Source: Chitinophagales bacterium
Lineage (GTDB): Bacteria > Bacteroidota > Bacteroidia > Chitinophagales > UBA10324
Length of the DNA stretch: 6,771 nt
Reading direction: 5' to 3'
NCBI GenBank assembly: GCA_013695775.1
Contig: JACCZV010000180.1
Span: forward strand, 1-6,771
Translations under genes and position numbers: made by a program
The notes under the pieces: model-generated
What the model saw: only the letters and a program-made list of their open reading frames with translations
Databases searched by the model: none
What the model was told of the DNA's origin: nothing
Part shown: in pieces, positions 1 to 5,884 of the stretch
How positions within the stretch are numbered: position 1 is the stretch's first letter
Layout: every line of letters begins with the position of its first letter

Positions 1-1
1 G

Positions 2-736
2 CCAAAAATAGAAATCATTTACTCCGGAGACACTACGATATGTTATGGTACAGAAGCTCAACTGCATATGTCTGCGGTGGGTGGGTTCCCACCATATACC
101 GTTAGCTGGGATAATGGAAATTCAATAGATAATCCCTACATCGTTTCACCAGAAACAGATGAGATTTATGTAGCGGTAGCCTATGATGACAGCGGCTGCT
201 ATAGTGAACCTGTAGAATACAAAGTGGAAGTGCAACAAAAACCCCTGATAGAATTGGGATCTGATACATTGTTATGCTACGGTGAAGTATTATATAAAAA
301 CATCTTCTTCCCGGGAGCGGAATATCTATGGCAGGATGGATCAGTTTATTACGATTATTCTATCAAGGAGCCCGGGGTCTATATCGTAGATGCGTATAAT
401 TTCTGCTTTCATTCTAAAGACACCATTGCCGTAAAATTCGACGATTGTGGCACCTGCGTGCACATGCCCAATGCTTTCACGCCCAATGGTGATGGCCTTA
501 ATGATATACTTGTCCCTGCCATTGGATGTACCTTCAGCAGGTATTATTTCAGAGTGTTTAACCGATGGGGAGAATTGGTATTTGCAACCGTTGACCCAAC
601 CTTCGGATGGAATGGATTCTACGCAAACAAGCCATCGCTTATGGGTACGTATGTTTGGCTTTTAGACTATGAAGGTCAGCAACATGACTTCTTGCTTACT
701 GAGCAACTTAAAGGGAATGTCATTCTGATAAGGTAA
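2..736 (+). CDS. Secreted surface protein with T9SS type B (gliding motility-associated) C-terminal domain, 5' partial
   Basis: The reading frame is open from the first bases of the window, so the gene starts upstream; 244 residues and the TAA stop are visible. Numbering from the first visible codon, residues 27-39 (GGFPPYTVSWDNG) match the SprB-type repeat of gliding adhesins. A second Ig/PKD-like repeat runs from about 79 to 148, with the LGSDTLLCYGE opening and YLWQDGS core common in such proteins. From about residue 152 to the end is the C-terminal sorting domain, with PNAFTPNGDGLND, YYFRVFNRWGELVF, a GTYVW strand and a final KGNVILIR. Family knowledge: this domain directs export through the type IX secretion system and attachment at the cell surface of Bacteroidota. 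The role of the whole protein (adhesin, enzyme or other) cannot be read from this tail. An ATG at 68 is internal, not the start. The domain call is firm; the biological role is open. Confidence 0.93.
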   Translation, partial: PKIEIIYSGDTTICYGTEAQLHMSAVGGFPPYTVSWDNGNSIDNPYIVSPETDEIYVAVAYDDSGCYSEPVEYKVEVQQKPLIELGSDTLLCYGEVLYKNIFFPGAEYLWQDGSVYYDYSIKEPGVYIVDAYNFCFHSKDTIAVKFDDCGTCVHMPNAFTPNGDGLNDILVPAIGCTFSRYYFRVFNRWGELVFATVDPTFGWNGFYANKPSLMGTYVWLLDYEGQQHDFLLTEQLKGNVILIR

Positions 737-747
737 TACTCTTAACT

Positions 748-774
748 AGACTCTACTACACTCTGAGTTTTTTT
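748..774 (+). terminator. Possible weak intrinsic terminator after the T9SS-substrate gene
   Basis: AGACTC (748-753) can pair with GAGTTT (765-770), giving six pairs including one G-U around an 11-nt loop, and the 3' arm runs into an unbroken T tract ending at 774. It begins 12 nt after the stop codon at 736. The stem is short and AT-rich, so termination may be incomplete and the small gene at 824 may be partly read from the upstream promoter. Confidence 0.35.
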
Positions 775-823
775 AAACTTAATTTTAGTTCACCGAGGAT
801 TGCTTTATCAATAGATTTGGTAA

Positions 824-1057
824 ATGGATTTTCCAAATGTAATTGCTTCTGTAGGCGTTGGTTTATTGCTGATAGCCTTTTTTCTCAATGTGTTCAGATT
901 TTTAAATGAGAACAGCCTCATCTATATCATCCTTAATATTTCTGGCGCCATGATATCATGCTATGCCTCCTACCTGATTCAGTTCGTTCCCTTCGTAATA
1001 TTGGAAGGGACATGGGCGCTGGTTGCCCTCATAGTCTTGTTGCGAAAGTTGTTTTAA
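824..1057 (+). CDS. Small three-helix membrane protein, CBU_0592-like family
   Basis: This is a 77-residue protein made almost wholly of three hydrophobic segments, at about residues 3-24, 31-52 and 54-73, ending in the basic RKLF. The pattern LNISGAMISCYASYLI followed by PFVILEGTWALVALIVLLR resembles the CBU_0592-type domain, a short integral-membrane family found alone or attached to other proteins; its biochemical role is not known to me. The ATG at 824 is the only sensible start and gives a normal length for the family. It lies 87 bp after the T9SS-substrate gene on the same strand and converges on sppA, whose stop is 47 bp away. A TAGATTTG at 812-819 resembles a -7 element but would leave an almost leaderless transcript, so how the gene is transcribed is unclear. 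I see no hairpin with a T tract in the 47-bp gap. Confidence 0.8.
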   Translation: MDFPNVIASVGVGLLLIAFFLNVFRFLNENSLIYIILNISGAMISCYASYLIQFVPFVILEGTWALVALIVLLRKLF

Positions 1058-1104
1058 TTGTTGTGTAGAGCAGGATTCCCTCATTAGAAATTCTAAAAAA
1101 TCTA

Positions 1105-2877
1105 TTAATTAATTTTAATGGTCAGAGGCATTCTGGCCTGCATTCCACTTATTATAGCAATATGCTGAAGCTCTTGAAATGTGGAATAGAATGGACCCAG
1201 TTTGTCTTTCAAAAGCCTTGTTTCTTTGGTATCCCGAAACATTCTTATGATTTCAAAGATGTCCTTATCAACTTCGGGATATTCTACAATACGATACTTT
1301 GAGGAGTTCGACAATTTTGATGCAAGAGCAATTGCTTCTTCCAATCCACCTAAAGTATCCACCAATCCAAATTTTAATGCCTGGCTGCCGGTCCAGACCC
1401 GGCCTTGTGCAATGGTGTCAACGAGAGATGGACTGATCTTTCTTCCTCTCACAACCGTCAATTTAAAATCGCGATAAATTGAATCAACGCCGCGTTGTAT
1501 GATCATTTTCTCGTCGTCGCGCAGAGGGCGGGATATATCTCCGAAATCGGAATATTTTCCTGTGGAAACACCGTCGAAAGTAATGCCGAGCTTTTGTTCC
1601 AGCAGCTTTTGCATGTTAGGAAAAATTCCAAATACCCCAATAGACCCCGTTAACGTATTGGACTGAGCAATTATCCTGGTTGCGAACGCAGAAATATAAT
1701 ATCCACCCGACGCAGCATAATCACCCATTGAAACTACCACTGGTTTTTTAGCCGCGGTCAACTGTACTTCGCGCGCAATTACATCTGATGCCAACGCACT
1801 GCCTCCAGGTGAATTTACCCGCAACACTATCGCTTTCACTTTATCATCCTCGCGAAGCTTACGAAGCTGTGTTGCATATTTCACTGAACCGATATTGTCG
1901 TCGCTACCCTTGCCATCTACAATATCACCTGATGCAAAAAGCAATGCTATTTTATCAGTGCTTAACGATACGTCTCCCTGCTTGCCGCGCACATTGATGT
2001 ATTTTTCCAGCGACACCATTTCAATTTCCTCATCTTCTTTAAGGTCAAGCCGCTTTCTTAGGTAGGCGCGTACCTCATCTTCAAACCAGACCTCATCTAC
2101 GAGGCCATATTTTTTTGCATCTGCTGCAGTCTGCACCAGAAGGTTGTCATTTACACTATCAAGAGCTGAGATATTAATGCTCCTGCTGTCTGCAATGCTC
2201 TTCATCACTTTGTCAAATACATCTTTGAGCAGAACAGATGTCATCACCGTATTTTCATTGCTCATAGAGTCGAGCCTGAAGGGCTCGGTTGCTGACTTGT
2301 ATTTACCATCATAAAACACCTGCGCCTGCACACCGACTTTATCAAGCAATTTTTTGAAAAATATGATTTGCGCATTCAGCCCATTGAACTCCACTATACC
2401 TTTCGGATTCAGCGTCACCTTATCTGCCGCACTGCACAGGTAATAGGCTTTTTCAGTATAAATCTCAGAGTATGCGACAACAAATTTCCCCGACTTTTTG
2501 AAATTTATCACGGCATCGCGTAATTGACCTGTGTTAGCCATTCCGAGGCCCACAAACCCAAAATGAAGATAAATGCCTTTGATGTTGGGATCTTCTGCTG
2601 CCTTTTCAATGCTTTTAACTATGTCATAGACACCGGGAGCTATGGTAGGCTCAAAATCAGTGAATGAAAATCCGTTAAAGGGAGTATATGTGGTCTGTTC
2701 AGGGATTTCATAATTAAGATTGAGGCTTAAGATGCTGTTAGATTTTATACCTACCGGATCATCATTGCTAAAAGAGGATGCAATGCCTGCAATAGATAAG
2801 ACGATAATAAGCATGACCAAAAAAGAACCCAGCACGAATGCCAGCAGTGATCCGAAAAAAATTTTCCAAAAGCTCAT
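1105..2877 (-). CDS. sppA: Signal peptide peptidase SppA, 67K type
   Basis: This is a 590-residue membrane-anchored serine protease that degrades signal peptides left in the membrane after leader peptidase cleavage. Residues about 5-34 form one hydrophobic N-terminal anchor. Two ClpP-like S49 peptidase domains follow: the N-terminal one at about 80-265, the C-terminal one at about 308-525. The family's Ser-Lys dyad is intact: Lys194 in GKYKSATEPF (equivalent to E. coli Lys209) and Ser390 in GDYAASGGYYIS (equivalent to Ser409). RVNSPGGS (353-360) and LTGSIGVFG (409-417) are further family signatures. The length fits the duplicated 67K form, not the shorter Bacillus form. The ATG at 2877 puts the anchor directly at the N-terminus, with an A/T-rich leader and no Shine-Dalgarno, as usual in Bacteroidota. 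It has its own promoter, diverges from the small ORF at 3057 and appears monocistronic. No frameshift or missing residue is visible. Confidence 0.97.
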   Translation of the reverse strand: MSFWKIFFGSLLAFVLGSFLVMLIIVLSIAGIASSFSNDDPVGIKSNSILSLNLNYEIPEQTTYTPFNGFSFTDFEPTIAPGVYDIVKSIEKAAEDPNIKGIYLHFGFVGLGMANTGQLRDAVINFKKSGKFVVAYSEIYTEKAYYLCSAADKVTLNPKGIVEFNGLNAQIIFFKKLLDKVGVQAQVFYDGKYKSATEPFRLDSMSNENTVMTSVLLKDVFDKVMKSIADSRSINISALDSVNDNLLVQTAADAKKYGLVDEVWFEDEVRAYLRKRLDLKEDEEIEMVSLEKYINVRGKQGDVSLSTDKIALLFASGDIVDGKGSDDNIGSVKYATQLRKLREDDKVKAIVLRVNSPGGSALASDVIAREVQLTAAKKPVVVSMGDYAASGGYYISAFATRIIAQSNTLTGSIGVFGIFPNMQKLLEQKLGITFDGVSTGKYSDFGDISRPLRDDEKMIIQRGVDSIYRDFKLTVVRGRKISPSLVDTIAQGRVWTGSQALKFGLVDTLGGLEEAIALASKLSNSSKYRIVEYPEVDKDIFEIIRMFRDTKETRLLKDKLGPFYSTFQELQHIAIISGMQARMPLTIKIN

Positions 2878-2911
2878 GAATTTCTATTTAATGAGATGGA
2901 CGAGTAGAGCA

Positions 2912-2941
2912 CAAATTTATGTTAAACAGAAATACATCCAA
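2912..2941 (-). promoter_or_regulatory. Bacteroidota-type promoter of sppA
   Basis: On the minus strand, TAAATTTG (2919 down to 2912) is an exact match to the TAnnTTTG -7 element used by the primary sigma factor of Bacteroidota. A TTG (2941 down to 2939) lies 19 bp upstream of it, within the known range for the -33 element. Transcription would begin a few bases after 2912, leaving a leader of roughly 30 nt before the sppA ATG. The call rests on motif and spacing only. Confidence 0.6.
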
Positions 2942-2956
2942 GGGTTTGAGTGAGTT

Positions 2957-2971
2957 ATTATATGGTATAAT
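2957..2971. repeat. Perfect AT-rich inverted repeat in the divergent promoter region
   Basis: ATTATA (2957-2962) and TATAAT (2966-2971) are perfect inverted arms around the 3-nt spacer TGG. The element sits just upstream of the sppA promoter and about 57 bp before the -7 element of the small ORF at 3057, a position where a dimeric regulator could affect both. It is short and AT-rich, so it could be chance. TATAAT also resembles a sigma-70 -10 box, but that consensus is not the one used by Bacteroidota. Confidence 0.35.
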
Positions 2972-3027
2972 CAGAGTACAGCATACCCCATATTAAAACA
3001 TTACATCGAAAGAAAAAATACAAACCT

Positions 3028-3035
3028 TACATTTG
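3028..3035 (+). promoter_or_regulatory. Candidate -7 promoter element for the 52-residue ORF
   Basis: TACATTTG is an exact TAnnTTTG match, 21 bp before the ATG at 3057. I see no TTG at the usual -33 distance, so the promoter is supported by one element only. If real, transcription starts near 3041. That would exclude the in-frame TTG at 3033 as the translation start and favour the ATG at 3057. Confidence 0.42.
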
Positions 3036-3056
3036 CCCGTTCCTGAAAAAACTCTT

Positions 3057-3215
3057 ATGGAAGAAACTAAAAATAATTCAAGGAAAATGTTCTGGCTTCT
3101 GTTTTTTATCTCTCTTATAGCATTTATTGGATTTCTAATCTTTCTTCCACAATGGTTTTGGGTAACACTTCCCTTTATGTTTACCTTTTTAGCGCGGGCG
3201 ATGAATGCAATATGA
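3057..3215 (+). CDS. Hypothetical 52-residue two-helix membrane peptide
   Basis: I do not recognise this protein. From the ATG at 3057 it has a charged, polar N-terminus (MEETKNNSRK) followed by two hydrophobic stretches, at about residues 11-28 and 30-45, rich in Phe, Trp, Leu and Ile, with a Pro-Gln turn between them (LPQWFW), and it ends LARAMNAI. A Lys/Arg-bearing start followed by two helices suggests an inner-membrane hairpin with both ends in the cytoplasm. The frame can be extended to a TTG at 3033, but that codon overlaps the candidate -7 element, so the ATG is preferred. It diverges from sppA and is followed by 360 bp without a clear gene. For coding: plausible composition, one promoter element, a sensible start. 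Against: short length and no recognised family. A chance hydrophobic ORF cannot be excluded. Confidence 0.5.
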   Translation: MEETKNNSRKMFWLLFFISLIAFIGFLIFLPQWFWVTLPFMFTFLARAMNAI

Positions 3216-3575
3216 TCACCTCATTCATTCTATCATTACATTAAGATCTGTACCTATTTTCGAATCATTCAACAAGACTTTGGAGTGTCATGAAGTATAC
3301 ATTGTACGGTTTTGAGCATTAATTTCTACAAACAAAATGCAGCTAATAGTTTACTTACTGGTTCTAACTTTTTTACATATTTACGATGTGAATATCATTT
3401 TTGGCTCTTTCGTTTTAACTTCAACTGCATAAAAATAAGGATATCAACATAAAATTGTGAGCAGGAAACCCTTTATTGGAAAGAACGGAATGGTTTTTTC
3501 TTACTTCCTCTCCGAAAGAATAGGAGGATACAAAATCCAAACAAATCAGTTCTTTTATAACCAAACCATCAATCT
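3216..3575. other. Intergenic stretch and long leader upstream of the OmpA-family gene
   Basis: These 360 bp are AT-rich and contain no ORF with convincing coding character. No exact TAnnTTTG element is present; near misses are CATTTTTG (3396-3403) and TAAAATTG (3450-3457), neither with a TTG at the proper distance, so the start of the OmpA-gene transcript is not resolved. The last 100 bp hold a pyrimidine tract (about 3493-3513) and then AGGAGG at 3522-3527, which can pair weakly with CCTC at 3507-3510. AGGAGG is 48 nt before the ATG at 3576, too far to act as its ribosome-binding site. No tRNA, terminator or recognisable riboswitch was seen. Confidence 0.6.
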
Positions 3576-5195
3576 ATGAAAGTCTTTAAATCTTTAGTAT
3601 TTAGTGGGATAGTGCTTCTGGCGGGAAATATCCCATTTTCTTCTTCAGGCCAGGATACGACCCGTCAAGCTGTAAGTGATTATAAATACAAGGGATGGGC
3701 ACTTACTGCAAAAGGCGGAGTTTTTAGCCCCTTTACAGATGTCCGCTCCAACAACATAGCCTTCAGCAGCGAAAATGGTAAATCGGAAATATCTTATGGA
3801 GGCGGCTTAGATCTTACTCATATGTTTAATAGCGCCTTTGGACTACAAGCAAACTTTTTATACGGTTCATTACTTGGAATAGCGGCAAAAAATAAATCTT
3901 CAGACGGGGGACAAGATCCCTTTTCATCATTGGGGTTCAGTGAGCCAGTTTACTTTGAAACCGATTTAATAAGTGGTGGACTGAGCGCTTATATAAATTT
4001 CAATAACCTCGCCTTAGCCCTTATAAAAGCAAACCAAACAACTAAACATGACCGCTGGCTCTCCATTTTTGGTACCATGGGGGTCGGGGTGGTAAATTTC
4101 GATTCGCAAATAAAGAGCTTGTCTTCTGACACAGTGTATTCTGTAGCACAAACCAATGCTGCTGGTGAAGTTATTGGAGGATTATCACGAGGAATTTCCG
4201 GAACTACTACCGCGTTGGAGGTGCCTTTCTCTCTTGGAGCTAAATTAAAGCTAAGCCGCTCCTTCGATCTTGGATTAGAGGTAGCCATGCATGTGGTGAA
4301 TAGTGATAAGCTTGATGCCTTTGTTATCAATCAAAGCACTCCTTTTAAAGGTAATAAAGATAAATATGCCTTTACAGGCTTAGGACTTACCTACAAATTT
4401 GTGGGAAAAGATAAAAATAATCAGTACATAGAATGGAAAGATCCGGTAGAGGTAATGTATGATGATTTTAAGATTGTAAAAGATCAGGTTACCCGCCTTT
4501 CTACTGATACTGACAATGATGGTATATCAGAGATGTATGATAAAGAACCCAATACTCCCGTTGGTTCTAAAGTTTATGGGAATGGTACCTCAGTAGATAC
4601 TGATAATGACGGTGTCATTGATGCGCGTGATAAAGATCTCTTTACCCCGGCAGGCTGCTCAGTTGATACAGCGGGCATTGGAATGGACATAGATAAGGAT
4701 GGCGTTCCTGATTGTTTAGATAAAGAAGCCAATACAGCAGCAGATGCAATGGTCGACTTACATGGAGTAACTATTCCTAAACCGCCACCCAATACTGGAT
4801 TTATTATGCCAACGGTTTATTTCGATACGAATAGTTCAACAGTAAAAACTACGGCGTACCCAGATCTTGCTGCCCTTGCAAAGTATATGCAACTGAGGCC
4901 TGAAGTGAAAGTTCAAATTGTAGGAAATGCGGACATTCGTGGATCAGAAAGTTATAATAAAGGTCTTGGGACAAAACGTGCCAATTCAGTTAAAGATTTC
5001 CTAGTTACATATTACCAAATTGATGAAAGTAGAATTGTTATTGAATCTGTTGGCGAAGCGAACCAGCTATATCCTAAAGTATATACAGTAAACAGAAGGG
5101 TAGAGATTCAGGAGATGCAGGATAATCAAAACAATATGCAGAATCAAAATCAGCAGAATCAGGAACAAAAAAATCAGGAAGAGCATAAGCATTAA
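3576..5195 (+). CDS. OmpA-family outer-membrane protein with TSP3 calcium-binding repeats and Gln/Asn-rich tail
   Basis: This 539-residue protein probably links the outer membrane to peptidoglycan. Residues 1-25 form a signal peptide (MKVFK, a hydrophobic core, then SSSG). About 38-276 is a beta-barrel-like region of alternating strands with aromatic ends (for example WALTAKGGVF and GLGLTYKF). Three thrombospondin type 3-like repeats follow, each an Asp-rich calcium loop: DTDNDGISEMYD (311-322), DTDNDGVIDARD (341-352) and DIDKDGVPDCLD (371-382), exactly 30 residues apart. The C-terminal OmpA domain spans about 411-514, starting PTVYFDTNS, with Asp453 (GNADIRGS) and Arg468 (TKRANSV) matching the pair that binds diaminopimelate in E. 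coli OmpA. Residues 515-539 are a Gln/Asn-rich tail. The barrel-TSP3-OmpA layout is common in Bacteroidota. The ATG at 3576 is supported by the signal peptide. The gene ends at a strong terminator, so it is the last gene of its transcript. Confidence 0.93.
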   Translation: MKVFKSLVFSGIVLLAGNIPFSSSGQDTTRQAVSDYKYKGWALTAKGGVFSPFTDVRSNNIAFSSENGKSEISYGGGLDLTHMFNSAFGLQANFLYGSLLGIAAKNKSSDGGQDPFSSLGFSEPVYFETDLISGGLSAYINFNNLALALIKANQTTKHDRWLSIFGTMGVGVVNFDSQIKSLSSDTVYSVAQTNAAGEVIGGLSRGISGTTTALEVPFSLGAKLKLSRSFDLGLEVAMHVVNSDKLDAFVINQSTPFKGNKDKYAFTGLGLTYKFVGKDKNNQYIEWKDPVEVMYDDFKIVKDQVTRLSTDTDNDGISEMYDKEPNTPVGSKVYGNGTSVDTDNDGVIDARDKDLFTPAGCSVDTAGIGMDIDKDGVPDCLDKEANTAADAMVDLHGVTIPKPPPNTGFIMPTVYFDTNSSTVKTTAYPDLAALAKYMQLRPEVKVQIVGNADIRGSESYNKGLGTKRANSVKDFLVTYYQIDESRIVIESVGEANQLYPKVYTVNRRVEIQEMQDNQNNMQNQNQQNQEQKNQEEHKH

Positions 5196-5211
5196 AAAAC
5201 GTTTCTTAAGC

Positions 5212-5250
5212 AAAAAAAGGCTGTTGCAAATCATTGCGCAGCCTTTTTTT
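5212..5250. terminator. Strong bidirectional intrinsic terminator between convergent genes
   Basis: Seven A plus GGCTG (5212-5223) pair perfectly over 12 bp with CAGCC plus seven T (5239-5250). The stem continues, after one bulged T and a U-G pair, with GCAA (5226-5229) pairing with TTGC (5234-5237) around the loop ATCA. Each strand has a GC-containing hairpin followed by a T tract, so it can end both the OmpA-family transcript (stop at 5195) and the methyltransferase transcript (stop at 5269, 18 bp away). Confidence 0.92.
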
Positions 5251-5268
5251 ATTTTCAATATAATGGAT

Positions 5269-5817
5269 TCATAAATTCATATGAGAGGCATCACACAAGC
5301 GTTGTGATAAATGCCATAAAATTATTCCTGCGGCTACACTGATATTTAATGAATGCTTGGTTCCAAACTGCGGAATTTCTATTACTGTATCGGCTAGTTC
5401 AAGAAGTTCACTGCTAATGCCCTCCACTTCATTTCCGAATACCACCGCATATTTCAATTCTTTTGATGGAATAAAATTTTGCAGTAAAATACTTTTCGTA
5501 GTATGTTCGGCTAAAATTATTTGAAAACCTTTCTGCTTCAATTCTTCTACCGCCTTTCTTGAATCGTTGTAATAAATCCATTCAACAGATTGCGTGCTTC
5601 CTAAAGCGGTTTTTAAAACTTCACGATTCGGAGGTGATGCTGTGATGCCACAAAGACATAAGGAAGAAATAGCGAAGGCATCGCAGGATCGGAATACTGA
5701 CCCTACATTGTGCCCACTGCGTACATTGTCAAGAATTACCACAATTGGCAACTTCTCCGCACTCCTGAATGCTTCAATAGATACGCGGTTTAATTCCGTG
5801 GTTTGCAGCTTTCGCAT
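5269..5817 (-). CDS. SpoU/TrmH-family RNA 2'-O-ribose methyltransferase
   Basis: This 182-residue protein is a compact SPOUT-fold enzyme that transfers methyl from S-adenosylmethionine to a ribose 2'-OH in tRNA or rRNA. All three family motifs are present. Motif 1 is LDNVRSGHNVGSVFRSCDAF (residues 29-48), with Asn37 and the catalytic-type Arg43. Motif 2 is VFGNEVEGIS (126-135). Motif 3 is IPQFGTKHSLNISVAAG (148-164), where the knot binds the cofactor. There is no separate N-terminal RNA-binding domain beyond about 25 residues, so it is closer to the short TrmH/TrmL-like forms than to RlmB. Which RNA and nucleotide it modifies cannot be told from the sequence. The ATG at 5817 gives a full-length family protein. 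It diverges from mutS across 67 bp; I saw no clear promoter for it. The family call is firm; the substrate is unknown. Confidence 0.94.
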   Translation of the reverse strand: MRKLQTTELNRVSIEAFRSAEKLPIVVILDNVRSGHNVGSVFRSCDAFAISSLCLCGITASPPNREVLKTALGSTQSVEWIYYNDSRKAVEELKQKGFQIILAEHTTKSILLQNFIPSKELKYAVVFGNEVEGISSELLELADTVIEIPQFGTKHSLNISVAAGIILWHLSQRLCDASHMNL

Positions 5818-5841
5818 TATATCAGGCCCCTGGTAAATTAC

Positions 5842-5849
5842 TATTTTTG
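5842..5849 (+). promoter_or_regulatory. Candidate -7 promoter element of mutS
   Basis: TATTTTTG matches TAnnTTTG exactly and lies 35 bp before the mutS ATG, predicting a leader of about 30 nt. No TTG is seen at the right distance upstream; the nearest partial match is TTA at 5817-5819, spacing 22. The element falls in a T-rich run, so a chance match is possible. Confidence 0.4.
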
Positions 5850-5884
5850 TCTATCATCATGATGTATTGAAGAAGAGCGAAGAA

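Noticed and set aside
812..819. TAGATTTG as a promoter for the 77-residue membrane protein
   Set aside because: It matches TAnnTTTG but ends only 4 bp before the ATG, and no TTG lies at the -33 distance; a start there would give a leaderless transcript. Not annotated.
1084..1096. TTAGAA-A-TTCTAA palindrome between the convergent genes as a terminator
   Set aside because: The arms are short and AT-only apart from one G-C pair, the loop is too small unless the stem shrinks, and it is followed by A rather than T on the plus strand.
1202..1477. Plus-strand 91-residue ORF opposite sppA
   Set aside because: It lies wholly within the conserved C-terminal part of sppA on the other strand and shows no family features; a frame shadow.
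2966..2971. TATAAT as a sigma-70 -10 box
   Set aside because: The primary sigma factor of Bacteroidota uses TAnnTTTG, and no TTGACA-like box is at the right distance. The motif is better described as one arm of the inverted repeat.
3033..3056. TTG start giving a 60-residue version of the small membrane peptide
   Set aside because: The TTG lies inside the candidate -7 element TACATTTG, and an ATG follows in frame at 3057 directly before the charged N-terminus and helices.
3989..4330. Minus-strand 113-residue ORF within the OmpA-family gene
   Set aside because: It lies fully opposite a well-supported coding sequence, has no recognisable domain and no promoter; a frame shadow.
5067..5258. Minus-strand 63-residue ORF that looks like a strongly hydrophobic Leu/Ile-rich membrane peptide
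   Set aside because: It is the reverse complement of the Gln/Asn codons in the OmpA-protein tail (CAG/AAT become CTG/ATT) and begins inside the terminator spacer region. The hydrophobicity is an artefact.
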